64,000 nt of DNA from Pyrocephalus nanus (GCA_038380795.1 CM076268.1:14140001-14204000); one strand, 5' to 3'. Shown: positions 43,746 through 56,500, counted from the stretch's first letter. Notes: a model not told the origin generated them from the letters alone. A program made the numbers and translations.

Positions 43746-46700
43746 GTTTTCTCCCCTGACAACCTTTTAAAGTCCTCCAGCTGTTTTTTTCATTCCACTG
43801 TCCTAATCAGGTGGTCAATAGTGCATGTTCAGTATCCCTCAGGATCACATGTCAATGCATAATTGTTCTCTAGTAGTTTAAACAACATCCCAGGTGCACC
43901 TTGCCTCCCTTTTTTTCTTTTATTTTTTTTCCTCCTTTTTTTTTTTTTTTTCCCTTCTTTTTTCTTTTCTTTCTGGAACCTGGACAAATACTGTGCTAGT
44001 AGATTGAATCATCTTCTGTGGCCTCGCATCTTGAACTGCTGCTCTGACAATCATCTTGCTACTGAAAGGAGACAAGATCTTCACTGGCTTGGGGTTTGTT
44101 ATTGCTTTTGTTGTTGTTGCTTTTTTAAAACAAAATTCACATGTTCAGTGTCTAGCTCCGAGCTTCGCTCTATGAAAATGTCTTTCTTCACCAGCTCCTT
44201 ATTCAGTTTGCTGAATGTACAGTTGTAACCTGAAAGAAAACTTTTATCACCCTGGAGAAGGGCAGAGATTTTTTTCTATCTGCATGTGCTCCCTCCCACC
44301 TTCTATAATGGCAAGAAGCATTTTATGGTCATTGCTGGTTAAGGTCAGCTTACCGTGTATAAAGACACTCAGCTTTTTATACCCATACTGGAGTTCCCCC
44401 CAGGGTGATGGGTATGGTAATCATTCCCTAATTTCCTCAACCTCCATTCAGAAACTGTGGTGTGTTTCCCTCTTTTCACTTCGTGATTGCCAGAGCCAGC
44501 TTAAGCAGAACATTGTACACTGCATAAAATAATTTAGTGATTTCATATCTGAGAGGCTTTAAAGTTCTTTGGCAAGTGCCTTCATGATTAGACACTTGTC
44601 ACTGAGCCTCCAGCACCTTCCTCACACCTTCACAGTGACCACAAACACATTTAACATTGAGCAGAGTTTTGAGCATGGCTGTGAGCGCGGGACATCAACA
44701 TCTGAAGCCATTCTTCAGAGCTGCCTTTATTCTTCTAGCATATCAGGTTTGGGACTTTTTGGTGTTTAACTTCAAGTTTTCAAACTCTTTGCACCCTTCA
44801 TTTTGGGGACACTGAACATGTCAGGTTGCTGGAAAGCTCGTAAGGTGCAACTGCTTGTTCCCCTTGTTTCTTTCCTAGGATGCATCAAACTTTCAATGAG
44901 TTACCCGCATGCTTGGTTGAGTAAACATTTTGTTGTTTCCTGTTTCCGTAGCATTCCTAGTTTTGGCCAAGCTCCTTAATGAACTGATGCCCACAAAGAC
45001 CTTGTTGTCTGCTAATCACTCTGCTAAGAGCTTTGGAACTATGTTGAGATTTGCCACCATTCTTACAAATTTTGTAGAATCAGACCAAAGTTGATTAGGT
45101 TCCTATGAATTTCCTGACAGTCAGCTGTGGCACAGAGAAAAGACAGCTGACTCTTACCCCCTCGACTGGAGGAAAAGTGGAACCCAGCAGTTATCTGTTC
45201 CTTCAGCAGCAAAATGGCTCATCCATCACACACACGTATGACCAATTGTGCTGCCTGTGTGAATGTGAGTGTCAAGCTGAGGAGAAATGCTTCGTATGTG
45301 CCAGGGACAGTGGCACTGCAGTAAAGCACACAGAGCTGAACCAAATCTGTTTTTCTCTGGATTGTGGTGGTTGCCAGATGCAGCCCCAGCAACAGCTTAA
45401 GATAAAGATATCTCACAAACCTGTTTTGCTTTGCTAAGGGCAGCTGCAAAACCCTGTGGACACATCCAGGGTAGAAAAATATCCAGTGTTGTATTCATCA
45501 CTGACTCCCACATTGAGAGCTTTGGATGTTTTTATTTAGATTTGGAGGGTGTCTGTGTGTAAATGAAGGGCTTTATTATCTGCCTACAATATCTCCATTC
45601 TTGATTTTTTTCTTTGTTTTTAAAACTGTCCTGAGACTTTTGAAGGTATTGCATTATATAGTTTGAGCCTTTGATGACGACAAATGAACTACCTCAAGTT
45701 GAACTTGCTGCAGACAGCTTGGCTGTTCCGGCTCTACCCTGGTTTCAGGTGAATGTTTCCTCATCCCCTCGAAACAGTTACAAGCTGACCTACTGTTCAC
45801 CTTGCTGCATCATCCTTCCTTTTATTACAAAGGTGATCTTTTCTAGTACATTTATTCAACCCTTCAGCTTTCCTGTTCCTTTAATGGGGATAAACTCCCT
45901 GCTGTAAGCCTCAGATTATTCCTGTCCACCTTACAAATCTACTACTTTCTATTTACATTAATATTACAATTTCTGACAACACATTCTCTTGTGCACTAAA
46001 ATCCATCCTAAACTTAATGACTATCTCTGTGCTTTCAGGTTGATAGTCTGTCCATCTCTAGGGAAGCTGCTATTGCATGTGACAATAAAACTCTCAGAAA
46101 AAGGGATCTAATTGCTCTCCTCTTCATCTGTCCTGCACGCACTCCGTGGTGCTTCTCAGACTCCTGCCCAGCAGTGTAAATCACCATGTGTCCCTTACAC
46201 TATCTGTGGATCATGGTGTATGTCACTCTGTGCTGTCCTCAACTGCCTCTTGTCTGTCAGTCTCATCTCTTGCAGGATGTGCGGTTGTATCCATTGTGTC
46301 AAAACAAGGCCCACAGACTTTGCTTGGTTGGAGTGACTTTTGTTGCTCAGCAAGTGCCATTTACATTGTAAAAGGTTAATTTTGTGTCTCTTCCCACTGA
46401 CTCAAAGTAGACTTTCCAAACTGCAGTGTTGTCTCCTTAGTCTGTGATCAGTCATGGCCTTCTCTATGGTGTCACTTTCTTCTTCTTCATTATCAAAAAA
46501 AAAAAATGGTAATGTGAGCTCCTCCCTGCAATGAGCATGGCACGAGAATTTGGTCTTGGCTTGCATTATTTTAACTTTGTAATCCAGTTTGCTGCAAGGA
46601 ACAATCCTGTCCTGGCGAGAAAACTGAGAAGATAGTATCTCTCTCTCTTTACTATAAATCATTTAACAAAGGCAATATATTGAAATTGAGACACATTCCT

Positions 46701-49115
46701 CAGAAGAAGGCATGTTTCTCCTTAACCTTCAGTGAGGTCTCATTTGTTGCTCTACTTGACAGGACATGGTCTGCTTTTGATTCTGCTTGGCTTGGGCTCC
46801 CCAGAGGACTGGGTCACTCGCTTCTTCATTCAAAAGCTCACAGTGTGTGGGTAGAAGGCAGAGTTTGTGTGATATGGTAAATACACTTTGCTGATGATGG
46901 GCAGAAGGTTACAAAATTGAATTTGTTCCTTTTTCTCACTTGTTTTTGTTCGTACTTGTGATTTGGTGTTTTCTTCCTGAAACTGTGGTACCTCAGTTTT
47001 CCACTGGGCAGATTTCTTTCTCACCTTTCCCTGCTTCCTACACCACCTCTCCACAGCAGGAGCTCTGCCTAACCTGGATTCTTCCTCTAGTACCTGATGA
47101 GTTACCCTAGGGAGGAGTCCTGACCTCCCTGTGTGGGGCCCATGACAAAGGCTGACTGAAGCCAGGGAAGCTGTAACACAGCCATGGGCTTTTTCGTACC
47201 CTGTCTCCGATGGGTGCCTCACTGACCTGTGGGTCTGCATGCCCTTGGCAGCGTGCTGCTGCCTGCAGCATATCAACAGAAAAGGGTTTTGCTGGCATAT
47301 CCACCTAAGTCAGAGGACAGTCTGAGGCTGCTTGTGCAAGTCGCACTTCACTGCATCTGGCCCATTTCATGTGCTGATGGAGAAGGCACCATGCTCAGAA
47401 TAGGGTTGCCTGGAGCACCAGCCACACAGGAACCAGTCTCTGGAAAATCAGCAATTTATAGTTCCTCCCCTTTTCCCATTCCTGTGCATTCCTTCTGCAG
47501 AAACAGAGAGACAGGCAGTTTATGGGGCAAGGGGTAAATCATGCTTCCACTGAATCCCATAAAGGCCATGAGATTCTATGGGGTCATTTTTAACTCTCAC
47601 TACTTCCCTGCCTCTGGCATCTTCTGGGCTGTAACAATGCTGGTGGTGCAAGATCGTGTGAGAAGATAGGTTTCAGCTCTAATGTCTTTCTGAGTATTTT
47701 CTGTTCTTATGGTAAAACGGATGTGAGAGAGGCTTGCTGTAGGATCTGCCTTGGAAATCTTACCTCTGAGATGCCAGGCCCTGCTCAGTGTTAAATGAAA
47801 TTGTCTGCAGCTCATTAACATCAAAGCATTTTCTCCACTGGTCTGGGCAGCTCAGTAGTAACCAGCAGATGGACCAGAGAACAGCTATGCTCTCCACTAA
47901 GCTTTGCCTGCAAACAATTAACATCAAAGGGGAGCCACTGTGAAACAGGGAGAGAACAACACTCTCACTGCAGCAAGTCTCATGGCTTGTGGGTAAGGGG
48001 AGGAGCCAAAGCTGTGCCCCAGCTAGAAGGTTTGTGCTGAGATGTTTGCGGGAGCGAGCAGAGGAATGGCTGCTGGGGCCTGCTGATGGTGCTGGCCAGG
48101 AAAATGGTGGATCCACTTTGGTTTGAACAAAACTGTCCGATGGTGTTGGTTGCAGCACGGTGAAGATTACAGTGGGCATGAACTACTCCTGGTGTATCTG
48201 GACTGATAAGATGCAAGGTCAGCATCCATGAGCCTCTCTGGCAGCACGTCCACTCATTGTTCTTGCTGCCATGCAGACTGCAGACAGAAGTTGTCTGCTG
48301 GAGTTGAGAGCATTCACCTTGCCATTGCTTTGTTTAGATTATCTAGCTCCCAGGAAAGAAGAACTTCTGTGATTAGTACAGTTCCAAACAAACATGAATT
48401 CAGCCACTAGTGAGAGACATATCTGGACTTTAGGTGGAAGGAAGATTCCTCACTTCTGGATATGAAAACATATAGTCTCCAATGGCTCATCACACTGAAA
48501 AGGGGGTGGAAACAAAGATCAGGATATTGCCAACAATTGGAATGAGTTGCAGCTAGGGAATCCTTCCTCAGGGGAGGTGCCCAAAGAGCTTTCCTGCTCT
48601 TTGTGGCATAGAAATTCTCCATAGGTCATGCTTTCCTTCTTTCCACTCCTAATAGCTTTCAGATTACGACCTGAATTCCCTGAACCTGTCTGCTCTGCTC
48701 ATGGAAACAAGCTTCACGTTGCCCTCTTCACAGGGAAGCTGTATCCTGAAACAGGCTTTTGCCCCTTGCTACTCTGGTTGCTGTCTGCTCTGGGAAGTTC
48801 CACCTCCTACAATGAGAAACCATCCTCTGACGTCCTCTATGAGAGTATTAAGAGCCAATTAATAATCTGTCACTATGCTACCATTGTCCACCCTTTCCCT
48901 GCTGAAGCTTCCCTGATAGATTGGCAGAGTGATCACACCTCAGTTTTGTGTTCCTTTTGCTGGACTAGCCAAACCGAGCTGTCCTGATCTCCTTTTGTAG
49001 GACAGGCTCATTACTCCTCTACCTGCCTACACCAAGTGCATCTTGGAGTTTCCTTTGACTAGGACAGCTGGTTTACTGCAGCTGCAACTGCACCTGAACA
49101 GCAGCTCCACAGGAA

Positions 49116-49133
49116 AACCCTAACCCTAACCCT
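49116..49133. repeat. Short interstitial telomeric repeat (AACCCT)3
   Basis: Exactly three perfect AACCCT units, equal to vertebrate telomeric TTAGGG on the other strand. No further degenerate units are seen alongside. Confidence 0.9.
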
Positions 49134-49744
49134 TGTCTGGGACATCCTGCTACTGCACGTGCATACAGCCAGCTTTGAGCTCTATGCTCTTCCAACTCCC
49201 TTATTCTGTGTGGCTGGGCAAGGTGAGGATAATGGCTCCAATGGTTACAGTGGGGGAACAAAGGCCAAGACTCATGGGCCTAATCTCTGGCCTCACAGCA
49301 AAGTTAGGAGTAAGATAATTCACTTTCCAAGCCTATCCCCTGAGTTTGCAAGAAGCTGGTGCTGCTGTTCTCCTCCTGCCTTCCCTTCAGCCTTGTGCTG
49401 ACCGCTTTCTGTCAGAACCTTACAACATCTGAGCTCACCAGGAGGGAGGGCTTTGCGCTTGCGGTGCAAGGCTGAAGTACAGGAGGTGGCTGAGTCATGA
49501 AGCTGTCACTGTGGGACCTCCTGGCCACAGCAGCCTCGTGCCTTCCCTTTGCATCATGGCCACCAACAGACCTGGGGGGTGTGTACCGTGGAGCAAATGA
49601 GGAGATATCAGCTCCTCCTGATAGAACACTATGTGGCCCCTTCAGGGCTGACCCCTCTGGGATGCGACAGCCTCAAGGGGAGGGGGCATGGCTGTTCAGG
49701 GCATGGGAACCCTTCAGGGGGATACTGTCCCATCAGGGGTGGAA

Positions 49745-49928
49745 CAGAATCATAGAATCAGACTGGTTGGAAAGGATCTCTGAGATCATTGAGACCAACC
49801 ATTGATCCACTACCACCAGTTACTAGATTATGGCACTAAGTGCCACATCCAGTCTCTTCTTAAATAACTCCAGGGACGGAGAATCCACCACCTCCCTGGG
49901 CAGCCCATTCCAATGCCTGAAATGCCTG
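49745..49928 (-). mobile_element. CR1 LINE 3'-terminal fragment
   Basis: Begins at its 3' end with AGAATCATAGAATC, the reverse complement of the CR1 terminal ATTCTATGATTCT repeat. It continues with GGTTGGAAAGGATCTCTGAG, ATCATTGAGACCAACC and the GGGACGGAGAATCCACCACC, CCTGGGCAGCCCATTCCAAT stretches typical of avian CR1 3' ends. It is a 5'-truncated copy of under 200 bp and good evidence that the genome is avian. Confidence 0.9.
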
Positions 49929-49981
49929 ATGTCCCCTAAGGGGAGAGATGGCAGCTGAGGGCACAGTGGCCACTCAGAAAT

Positions 49982-50275
49982 GAGGTGTCCCCTCAGGGGA
50001 GGGATGTCCCCTCGGGGTTGGGGTGTCCCCTGGGACACGGTGCCCGCTCAGGGGTGGGATGTCCCCGCGGGTTGGGGTGTCCCCTGGGACACGGTGCCTG
50101 CTCAGGGGTGGGATGTCCCCTCGAGGTTGGGTGTCCCCTGGGACACGGTGCCTGCTCAGGGGTGGGATGTCCCCTCGAGGTTGGGTGTTCCCTGGGACAC
50201 GGTACCCGCTCAGGGGTGGGATGTCCCCGCGGGTTAGGGTGTCCCCTAGGACACGGTGCCCGCTCAGGGCAGGGC
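49982..50275. repeat. 54-bp minisatellite upstream of LCOR
   Basis: GGGATGTCCC recurs at 50001, 50056, 50110, 50164 and 50218, that is steps of 55, 54, 54 and 54. Each unit also has GTGTCCC-CT-GGGACAC, a 7-bp inverted repeat, and GCTCAGGGGTG. Copies are nearly identical, so the array is young or homogenised. The period is 18 codons, so all frames stay open and yield repetitive pseudo-proteins on both strands that are not genes. It ends where the LCOR CpG island begins. Confidence 0.92.
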
Positions 50276-50370
50276 CGCCCCCGCTCCCTCACGACAGGCC
50301 GGGGGGGCTGCAGCGCCCCCCAGCGGGCGGGCACGGCGGCGCCGCACGTGTGGGCCGACGGCGGGCGGGG

Positions 50371-50382
50371 TGCGCATGCGCG
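50371..50382. promoter_or_regulatory. NRF1 binding site (predicted)
   Basis: TGCGCATGCGCG fits YGCGCAYGCGCR exactly, 121 bp upstream of the LCOR ATG, where active NRF1 sites usually lie. Confidence 0.65.
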
Positions 50383-50502
50383 GGGCGGGGCGGGCGGCGC
50401 GCACGGGTGGGCGTGTCGCGGCGCGCGCGGCCCTCCCCCCGTTGCTCCCTCCTCCCCCCGCTCCGCCGGCGCCGCCGCCCCCGCCCCGCCCCCGCCCAGA
50501 AG

Positions 50503-50599
50503 ATGGCGAGCCCGTGCGGGCGGCAGCAGTGCTCCATCCAGAGGCGCGGCGTCCGCCACCAGCTCGATTCGTGGCGACACAAGCTCATTCACTGTGTAG
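50503..50599 (+). CDS. LCOR: LCOR first coding exon (partial gene)
   Basis: Ligand-dependent corepressor binds agonist-bound nuclear receptors and recruits CtBP, HDACs and, in its long forms, PRC2. This exon encodes MASPCGRQQCSIQRRGVRHQ, LDSWRHKLIHCV and the first base of Gly, then donor TAG|GTGAGG. It matches the N-terminus of the long LCOR isoform (RRQQCS...RRG...LDSWRHKLIHCVG). The paralogue LCORL has LDSWRHRLMHCVG and a long Ala run, so the KLIHCV form and the QQCSIQRRG stretch favour LCOR. The next exon (FESILEGL...) was not found before 64 kb, consistent with the large first intron in mammals. Confidence 0.88.
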
Positions 50600-53500
50600 G
50601 TGAGGGACGGCGGCGCGGCGGGGAGGCCGGGCCGGGCCCCGCGGCGGCGGGAGGCTCCGCCGGAGCGGGGGCCGTGAGGCGAGCGGCGCCGCGGCCTGCG
50701 GGCCCGCCCCGCTCCCCCTCCCCGCCGGCCGCCGTGAGGCGCCGCGCCGGGCCGGGCCCCGCCCTGCGCCGGGGGGGGGGAGCCGGGAGGGGGGTCCTGC
50801 CCTGCCCTTTTGTGCGGCCCCTGTCAGCGCCGCGCCCGCTCCTCCCCGCCCGGCACGGCCCGGCCCGGCCGCGGCCCCTTCAAACTTGTTTACGGCGGGG
50901 CCGCGCCCGGCGGCGCGGAGCGGCCCCCGCCTGTCACTGCCCGAGGGCGAGCCCGGGCCGGCCCGCCTGCCCCCGGCCTGGCCAGGCGGGAGTGAGCGGG
51001 GCCGCGGAGCCGGCGGGAGGAGCGGCGGGGGGAGGCGGAAAGTTGTGGATCGAGGTGTCGGATTGACGCCCTGAATCCGGAGCGGGGCCGCGAGGTTAAA
51101 AGGATGTGTGATTGCTTTTCTCTTTGCCCTGCCACCTCTTTCCCCCCCCACCCCCCCACCCATACGCGTTTCTTGTTGTGCAGGCTACTTGCAATCGAAT
51201 ATTTGCGGTTTTGAAAAAGAAGTCCCTTTCAGCTCGAATAACTTTTTCCATTCAAAATACAGATTTTGCCCTCTTCTCTTTCTCTAGTAAGAAATCGAGA
51301 CCTTTTTTACAGGTTCCAACATACACATAAATGCCAGCTCTAGGCCAGTAATTCTGTGGGTGTCTGCAAAGAAAATAGGTTTGACAACAGTAGACTATGA
51401 ACTTCCAGGGTAATCTTAAAAATCCCTGTCCAGAACATTGGTATGTCTCATCTTGTTTGGCCTCCTCTTTCTAATTGAGCACAAATCCTCATTTTATTTT
51501 TAAATATGCAAATTTGGCCATAATCTCCCAGTGACTGCTCAGCATAGGTAATCTGTAATAACAGTCACAGATTCACTTTAGTTCCTTGTGTGCAGAGTTA
51601 AACCTCTTATTGTCAGTTAGCTCAGCATCCCAGTTCATTATCAGGGATTTGAAACACCATTTTTGGTTACACCAGGATGTGTAACTGCGCTGTGTATATT
51701 TTTGACTTCATCTAAATGTTTAAATTTCTGTAATTTGGAAGTGTGTGCTAGATGCTTATTAACTTCAGATTAATTCAAGCAATTAATTTATTTTATGCAT
51801 AAAGTGATTGAAGGGTAATATGTTCCTGACAAACTCACGCTACGCAAAACTGCTGTGTTTTCTTTCCAACGAATTATTGATGTTTTTAGATCCAGTTTGT
51901 GGGGTTTTGTTTTGATTCCATCTCTGCTACATTTTATTGGCTTCCACCTCTGCTTGAACCAGATTTATTTTACTCCTGTATCATTTTCTCATCTCTTCCT
52001 ACCTCAGGCTGCTGGGGTTCACCTGTCCTAGTCCTTTCTAAACTCTCTACTTGCAGCATGTCATCTTGGCTTCCTCTCAGTCCCTGCTGCTCTGGCATTG
52101 GGTCTCTGAATCCTCCAGTGGAGCTGTCCTGCTGCTTGGAGTTTAACCAAATAGCTGTAAGGAGCAAATTAGGAGGGGGAAAAAAAAAAAAAAGAAAAAA
52201 AACCCCCAAAGGACAGTTTCAAAGCTGCTGTTGAAGATCTTATGTTAGGGTGAAATGCAAGAATTATGTCAATTCATTATGCTGCTCTTTGGGAAAATCC
52301 TAGGTAGCTAGAGAAGTTCGTGTCGTGTACGGACTCAAGGAAAATGCTACGCTATTGATGTTCTTAGCAACCCTAAGTGCTAAAACTTCAAACACCACCA
52401 CCCCCATTTATACACACCCTGTTCTATTTCTCTAAAGCCATTTAAATTGCCAGCTCCTGGTGAAGTTGCTTTCTCCCTTTGTCCCTTCCATATCTCTTCC
52501 TCGTACTTAAATTTGAGACATGTTTTGTTCCTCCGAAAGATTTCCCTCTCTGAAAGTCCCTCTGTGTGTGTTTAACAAAAGATACTGTGAATGCTGTTAA
52601 GCACAGTGTTGACTGGGATTTTTTTGGAGGTAAAGGACAAAACCATTTAAAGAAAAAATAAAGTCCAAAGTGTAACAGTGCTCTGTGACTTTTATCTTGA
52701 CGGTACTATGTCGTAAATAGTTTCAGCTTCAAATTGATCAGCTTTATGAGGTCTCGAGACCTGCCCTGTTCCTAGTATGAATCTTTTATAAATTGTAGGG
52801 TCATGTAAATGTGCGAATTGTTACATTCTTTGGTTTTGATATTTTTTGCAGAATTATAAAAGGTTTATTGCAATAGCCCAGGATGTCCAGCTGAAATTAT
52901 GTTGTGATCTTAACCCCTTGCCCAAAACACACCTCTGTCATCTTAAGTGAATTTTGACAATATTCCCTGAGGTTTGGAAGTAGACTTCTTAAATGAGGTA
53001 ACATTCTGTTTCACCTTTGCTATTTGTAGAAGTCTTAAAGAATTTTTTCCTGTAATAAATACTCTGCTTCCCTATGTTTACATATCAGTATGGGGAAAAT
53101 CCTTCTTGTTACTTCAGAAATACCCATTCATATTTAGTTCCGAAAGTAAATGAGGTGGGTTGGATCTTCTGTGTTAACATCATTCCCTGAAAAGCCATTC
53201 TAATACCACACAGTGTGGCATTCAGAAAAAATATACCTGTGGTTTGAACTAGTGCATTTGGCAATAAAAATGGCTTAAGTAATTCACTTTCACCTCTTGT
53301 TTTGTGCTTCTGCAATCGGCTGCTGCTGTGGACCGTGGGTTCATGACAGTTTGCCAAACTAAGCTTGTGCTCTCAAGGGAGCAAAACCACGGGGGAGCTG
53401 AAGGACCACCTGCCCACAAGGAGCCAATTCAGGGGAGCTGGCCTAGCAGAAAACATCATCTTTTGGAGTGAGTGGAATAATTTTCTGCTGGGATAGCTCC

Positions 53501-56500
53501 CTGAACTGGCTGGCTATGGGGCCAAGCAAATACTAGTGTTAGCACAAGGAAGAGAGTGAGAATGTGTAGCTGGTGGTAAGGGAAAGAGTGAGAATGGCAG
53601 CAGAGATACAGATCAGCTTGAACTGTCACAGAGTTGCATTTCGGTTGTGCCAGGGAGGCTTTTTGTGGGAGGTAGCTCAGGGAACTGATCTGGCTGAAAC
53701 TTCCTTGTCATGCATTTCATCCCTTTTTTGTGGAGAGGGAGGTGATGTGGCCAGCGGAGGACAGGTCTGTGAGCAGTTCCAGTGATCAGTGATGCAACTG
53801 AAGGAGCAGCACACCATGACCTGGAGGTGGAGGGAAGTGGAGAAGGGGTGTCTAAACTCTCTTTTCAGGGAGATGTGTTGGGCTGTTGAACCACATGTAA
53901 GGGGGTAGTCGGGAGCGGCACCCAGGGTCTTGATGCCCTGGTAGGGCTTTGACTGTAAGGACACTGTGCCAGATGATAACTCTTTGATGCTGACATATTT
54001 GTTCTTTATACCAGTCTTGAGTGTTAGCATCTTTTTAAGTGGTCAAAAGCAGATACCTAGAAAAAAAATCTATGTGATGATTTTAATTTTTTTTTTCCCC
54101 CCTCTCCCAGCCTCCAATCACCTGTTGTTTAGACTCTTGCTAGATTTGAAATGGTTGATGAGATTGGATCAGTAAAGGAATGGGGAATTTGAGGGAGGAA
54201 ATAGCCCACAGATCTCTGAAACCCTCCTGACACCTTTTATACAGGCAGTGATAGCATTGCAATGCTGTGTGGTCACGGGAGTGGTAGTCTGAGGTGGTCG
54301 CATGTGTTTCTACTAGCTGATGATGCTTGGCCCTCTGTTAAATATTAGCTGTACTCTTGGAAACTCCCTGACTAAATTATGGTCTGTGTTGGGGGTGTGG
54401 GGGCAGGGAGGGAATGGTTCAGTGCTCTTCAGCAGTGATCCTAGTTTTGGATGCAAAATGATGATTTCAGGGAAAAACCTGTAATGTCAGAAGATTTCCA
54501 GTCATCTTGGTCTCTTCCAGTGTTTCATTGAGATGCTACTTAGCTGTTGATTTCACTCTTTTACTATCAGAACAAGCTGAAGCAATTTCCCTTTTTTTAA
54601 AATGACTGTTGCTGATGAAATACTGCAGTGTAAGTACCTGATCTGTTTCTGTGTGCTAATTTGTTGAATAGTCATGGTCTTCTGTGGCCTTGGATACTTA
54701 GGATTGAAGTGTGGATTCTGTGGAAGAAATATGATACATCAGGAAGTGTTAGAAGCTAATATTAATCAAGAGAAGGTGTACAGTAGTTGAATAATTCTGA
54801 AACCTTTATCACTTATCTTGATTATTGCTCGTGTATAGCTCCAGCCTGTCATATATGTGATATGAATTAGCTGCTGCTTCCAAACAGTTAGCCCTGTTAT
54901 CTTGTTTTGGAAGTAGGCTCTAGTCTCCAAGTGTTTAACGTAGTTCTAGTTCAAAGGTCAGATTGTATTTCTTTGTTCCAAAATGAGAAAGCTTATTACA
55001 GCCATGATGCTGATGAAAAATAATAATAAAAAGCAAGTTAAAGTTTAAATGTAGGGCTGTTCTATACTGATATCTGTTTTAGATAAGTCCCCAGCCTTGT
55101 CCCCAGAAAATGTGCAAGTGGTACTATTTGCCTTATTTGAACCTGCATGCAATGTAGATACAGGTTGTGGATTTTTTTAAATTAATATAAATCCATTTCT
55201 ACAGCAGTTTTACAGTATAGTAGCTGAAGGCTTGTTCAAGAAGATCTGGTCTATGCACAAACATTTCTGCCAGTTTGAAGAAGGGAGAATTACTCTTTTA
55301 TGACAAAGTTATGCCAGGAAAAAAAATGAGGCAACTGTCATTTAAAAATAAAAATCTTTAGCTGTAAGGAATGAAATTTACAGCTTGTTATTTAGCTTTA
55401 GTTTAAATGTGTGTGGAAGGATGGTGTGTGTCTGAAGAACAGTAGAAGTTGAACTGTGGGGGATGAGTCTAGATCTGTTCCAGATATCTCTTTGGATTCA
55501 CTACAGATCACTTTGGATTTGCTCTTGTTTCCCTATTTGCAAATGAAGAATAACTTCTACCCTTTCAGGGACAATGTCAACCAAACAAAAGCATACTCAA
55601 AACAATTCTTGATAATCACTTTGTATTATACTATCTTGAGCTCTTCTTCCGATGCCTGCAACATGAAATTTTGGACTAGGCCACATGATTTGGTTTGTTT
55701 CACATTTCTGCAAAAATGTATTTTAATTTGTATGAGTTAATAATGATCATTGCAAGGTGCGAGGTTCCCTTCTTGGGACATGTGTGTCCTGCAGGAAGTA
55801 CAGAATTTTTGGACTTAATTTTTAACTAAGAAATAATGACATTCATCCGCTTTTAATAGAACCTCTCAAAATTAATTACAGTAATTCATTCCATGCATGC
55901 AGGAAATAGTCAAAATCCATCTAGATAAAATCTTTATCGTGTTTATGTTGGGATATATATACTACAGATTTACAGCTTTGTGGTACAGCACCATTTTAAA
56001 AGAGTACCTGAAAGTCTATTCCCAGTTTTTAAGACGTTTTTTTGAAAATTTGTGCTATATATTGATAATAATTCAAATACTGTTATGCACAGAAATCTAA
56101 TAACTGGACTTTATTTAAGAATGGATGATACCAAATCCCTATTTTTGTGCTTAGTTGTCTAAATCCTTATTGCATGGTGCTTATATGACTAAACGCTCTG
56201 CCATCTTAGGCCTTGGTACATCCAGGCAAGTACTGTCATAGGTTTTGATGTGGTTGTTTGTTTGTTTGTTTTGTCTGAGAACTTGTGTTCTTTCATGACT
56301 ATTGTAAAATCACAGTGAAAGTACTTCCTAAAGGTCAGTTTAGGCAAAGTTTGAGGAAAAACAGGGTTAAAGAAAACTAGCCCCGTCATGCATCTTGGGG
56401 CAGAGAGAACACTACTGCAGTTGGGGGGGACTTTCCAATGCTCTTCCTCACCCTTCTATGTATATATATTTTCACTCTTAAGAGGATGAGGCTTTGGTTC

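Larger units (their letters stand above)
38601..49744. other. AT-rich intergenic region, no gene seen
   Basis: Composition changes by eye to AT-rich with long T and pyrimidine tracts (for example around 43.22 kb and 43.93 kb) and short, motif-free open frames. Decayed CR1-like LINE pieces are listed separately. I see no exon, tRNA or other RNA gene. Confidence 0.55.
50276..51100 (+). promoter_or_regulatory. LCOR CpG-island promoter
   Basis: CpG-dense block enclosing the LCOR first coding exon, with GGGGCGGGGC Sp1-type boxes and a perfect NRF1 palindrome upstream of the ATG. No TATA box. The start codon lies in AAGATGGCG, a YY1-type initiator context also seen at PPRC1. Confidence 0.75.

Noticed and set aside
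34400..50200. NOLC1 or another coding gene between PPRC1 and LCOR
   Set aside because: No exon with recognisable protein sequence on either strand. Frames such as 46830-47276 (minus) have no motif or splice context.
49985..51066. Repetitive open frames (CPLGHGARSG-like) on both strands upstream of LCOR
   Set aside because: They are products of the 54-bp minisatellite (18 codons per unit) fused to island sequence; all frames are open, so none is selected.
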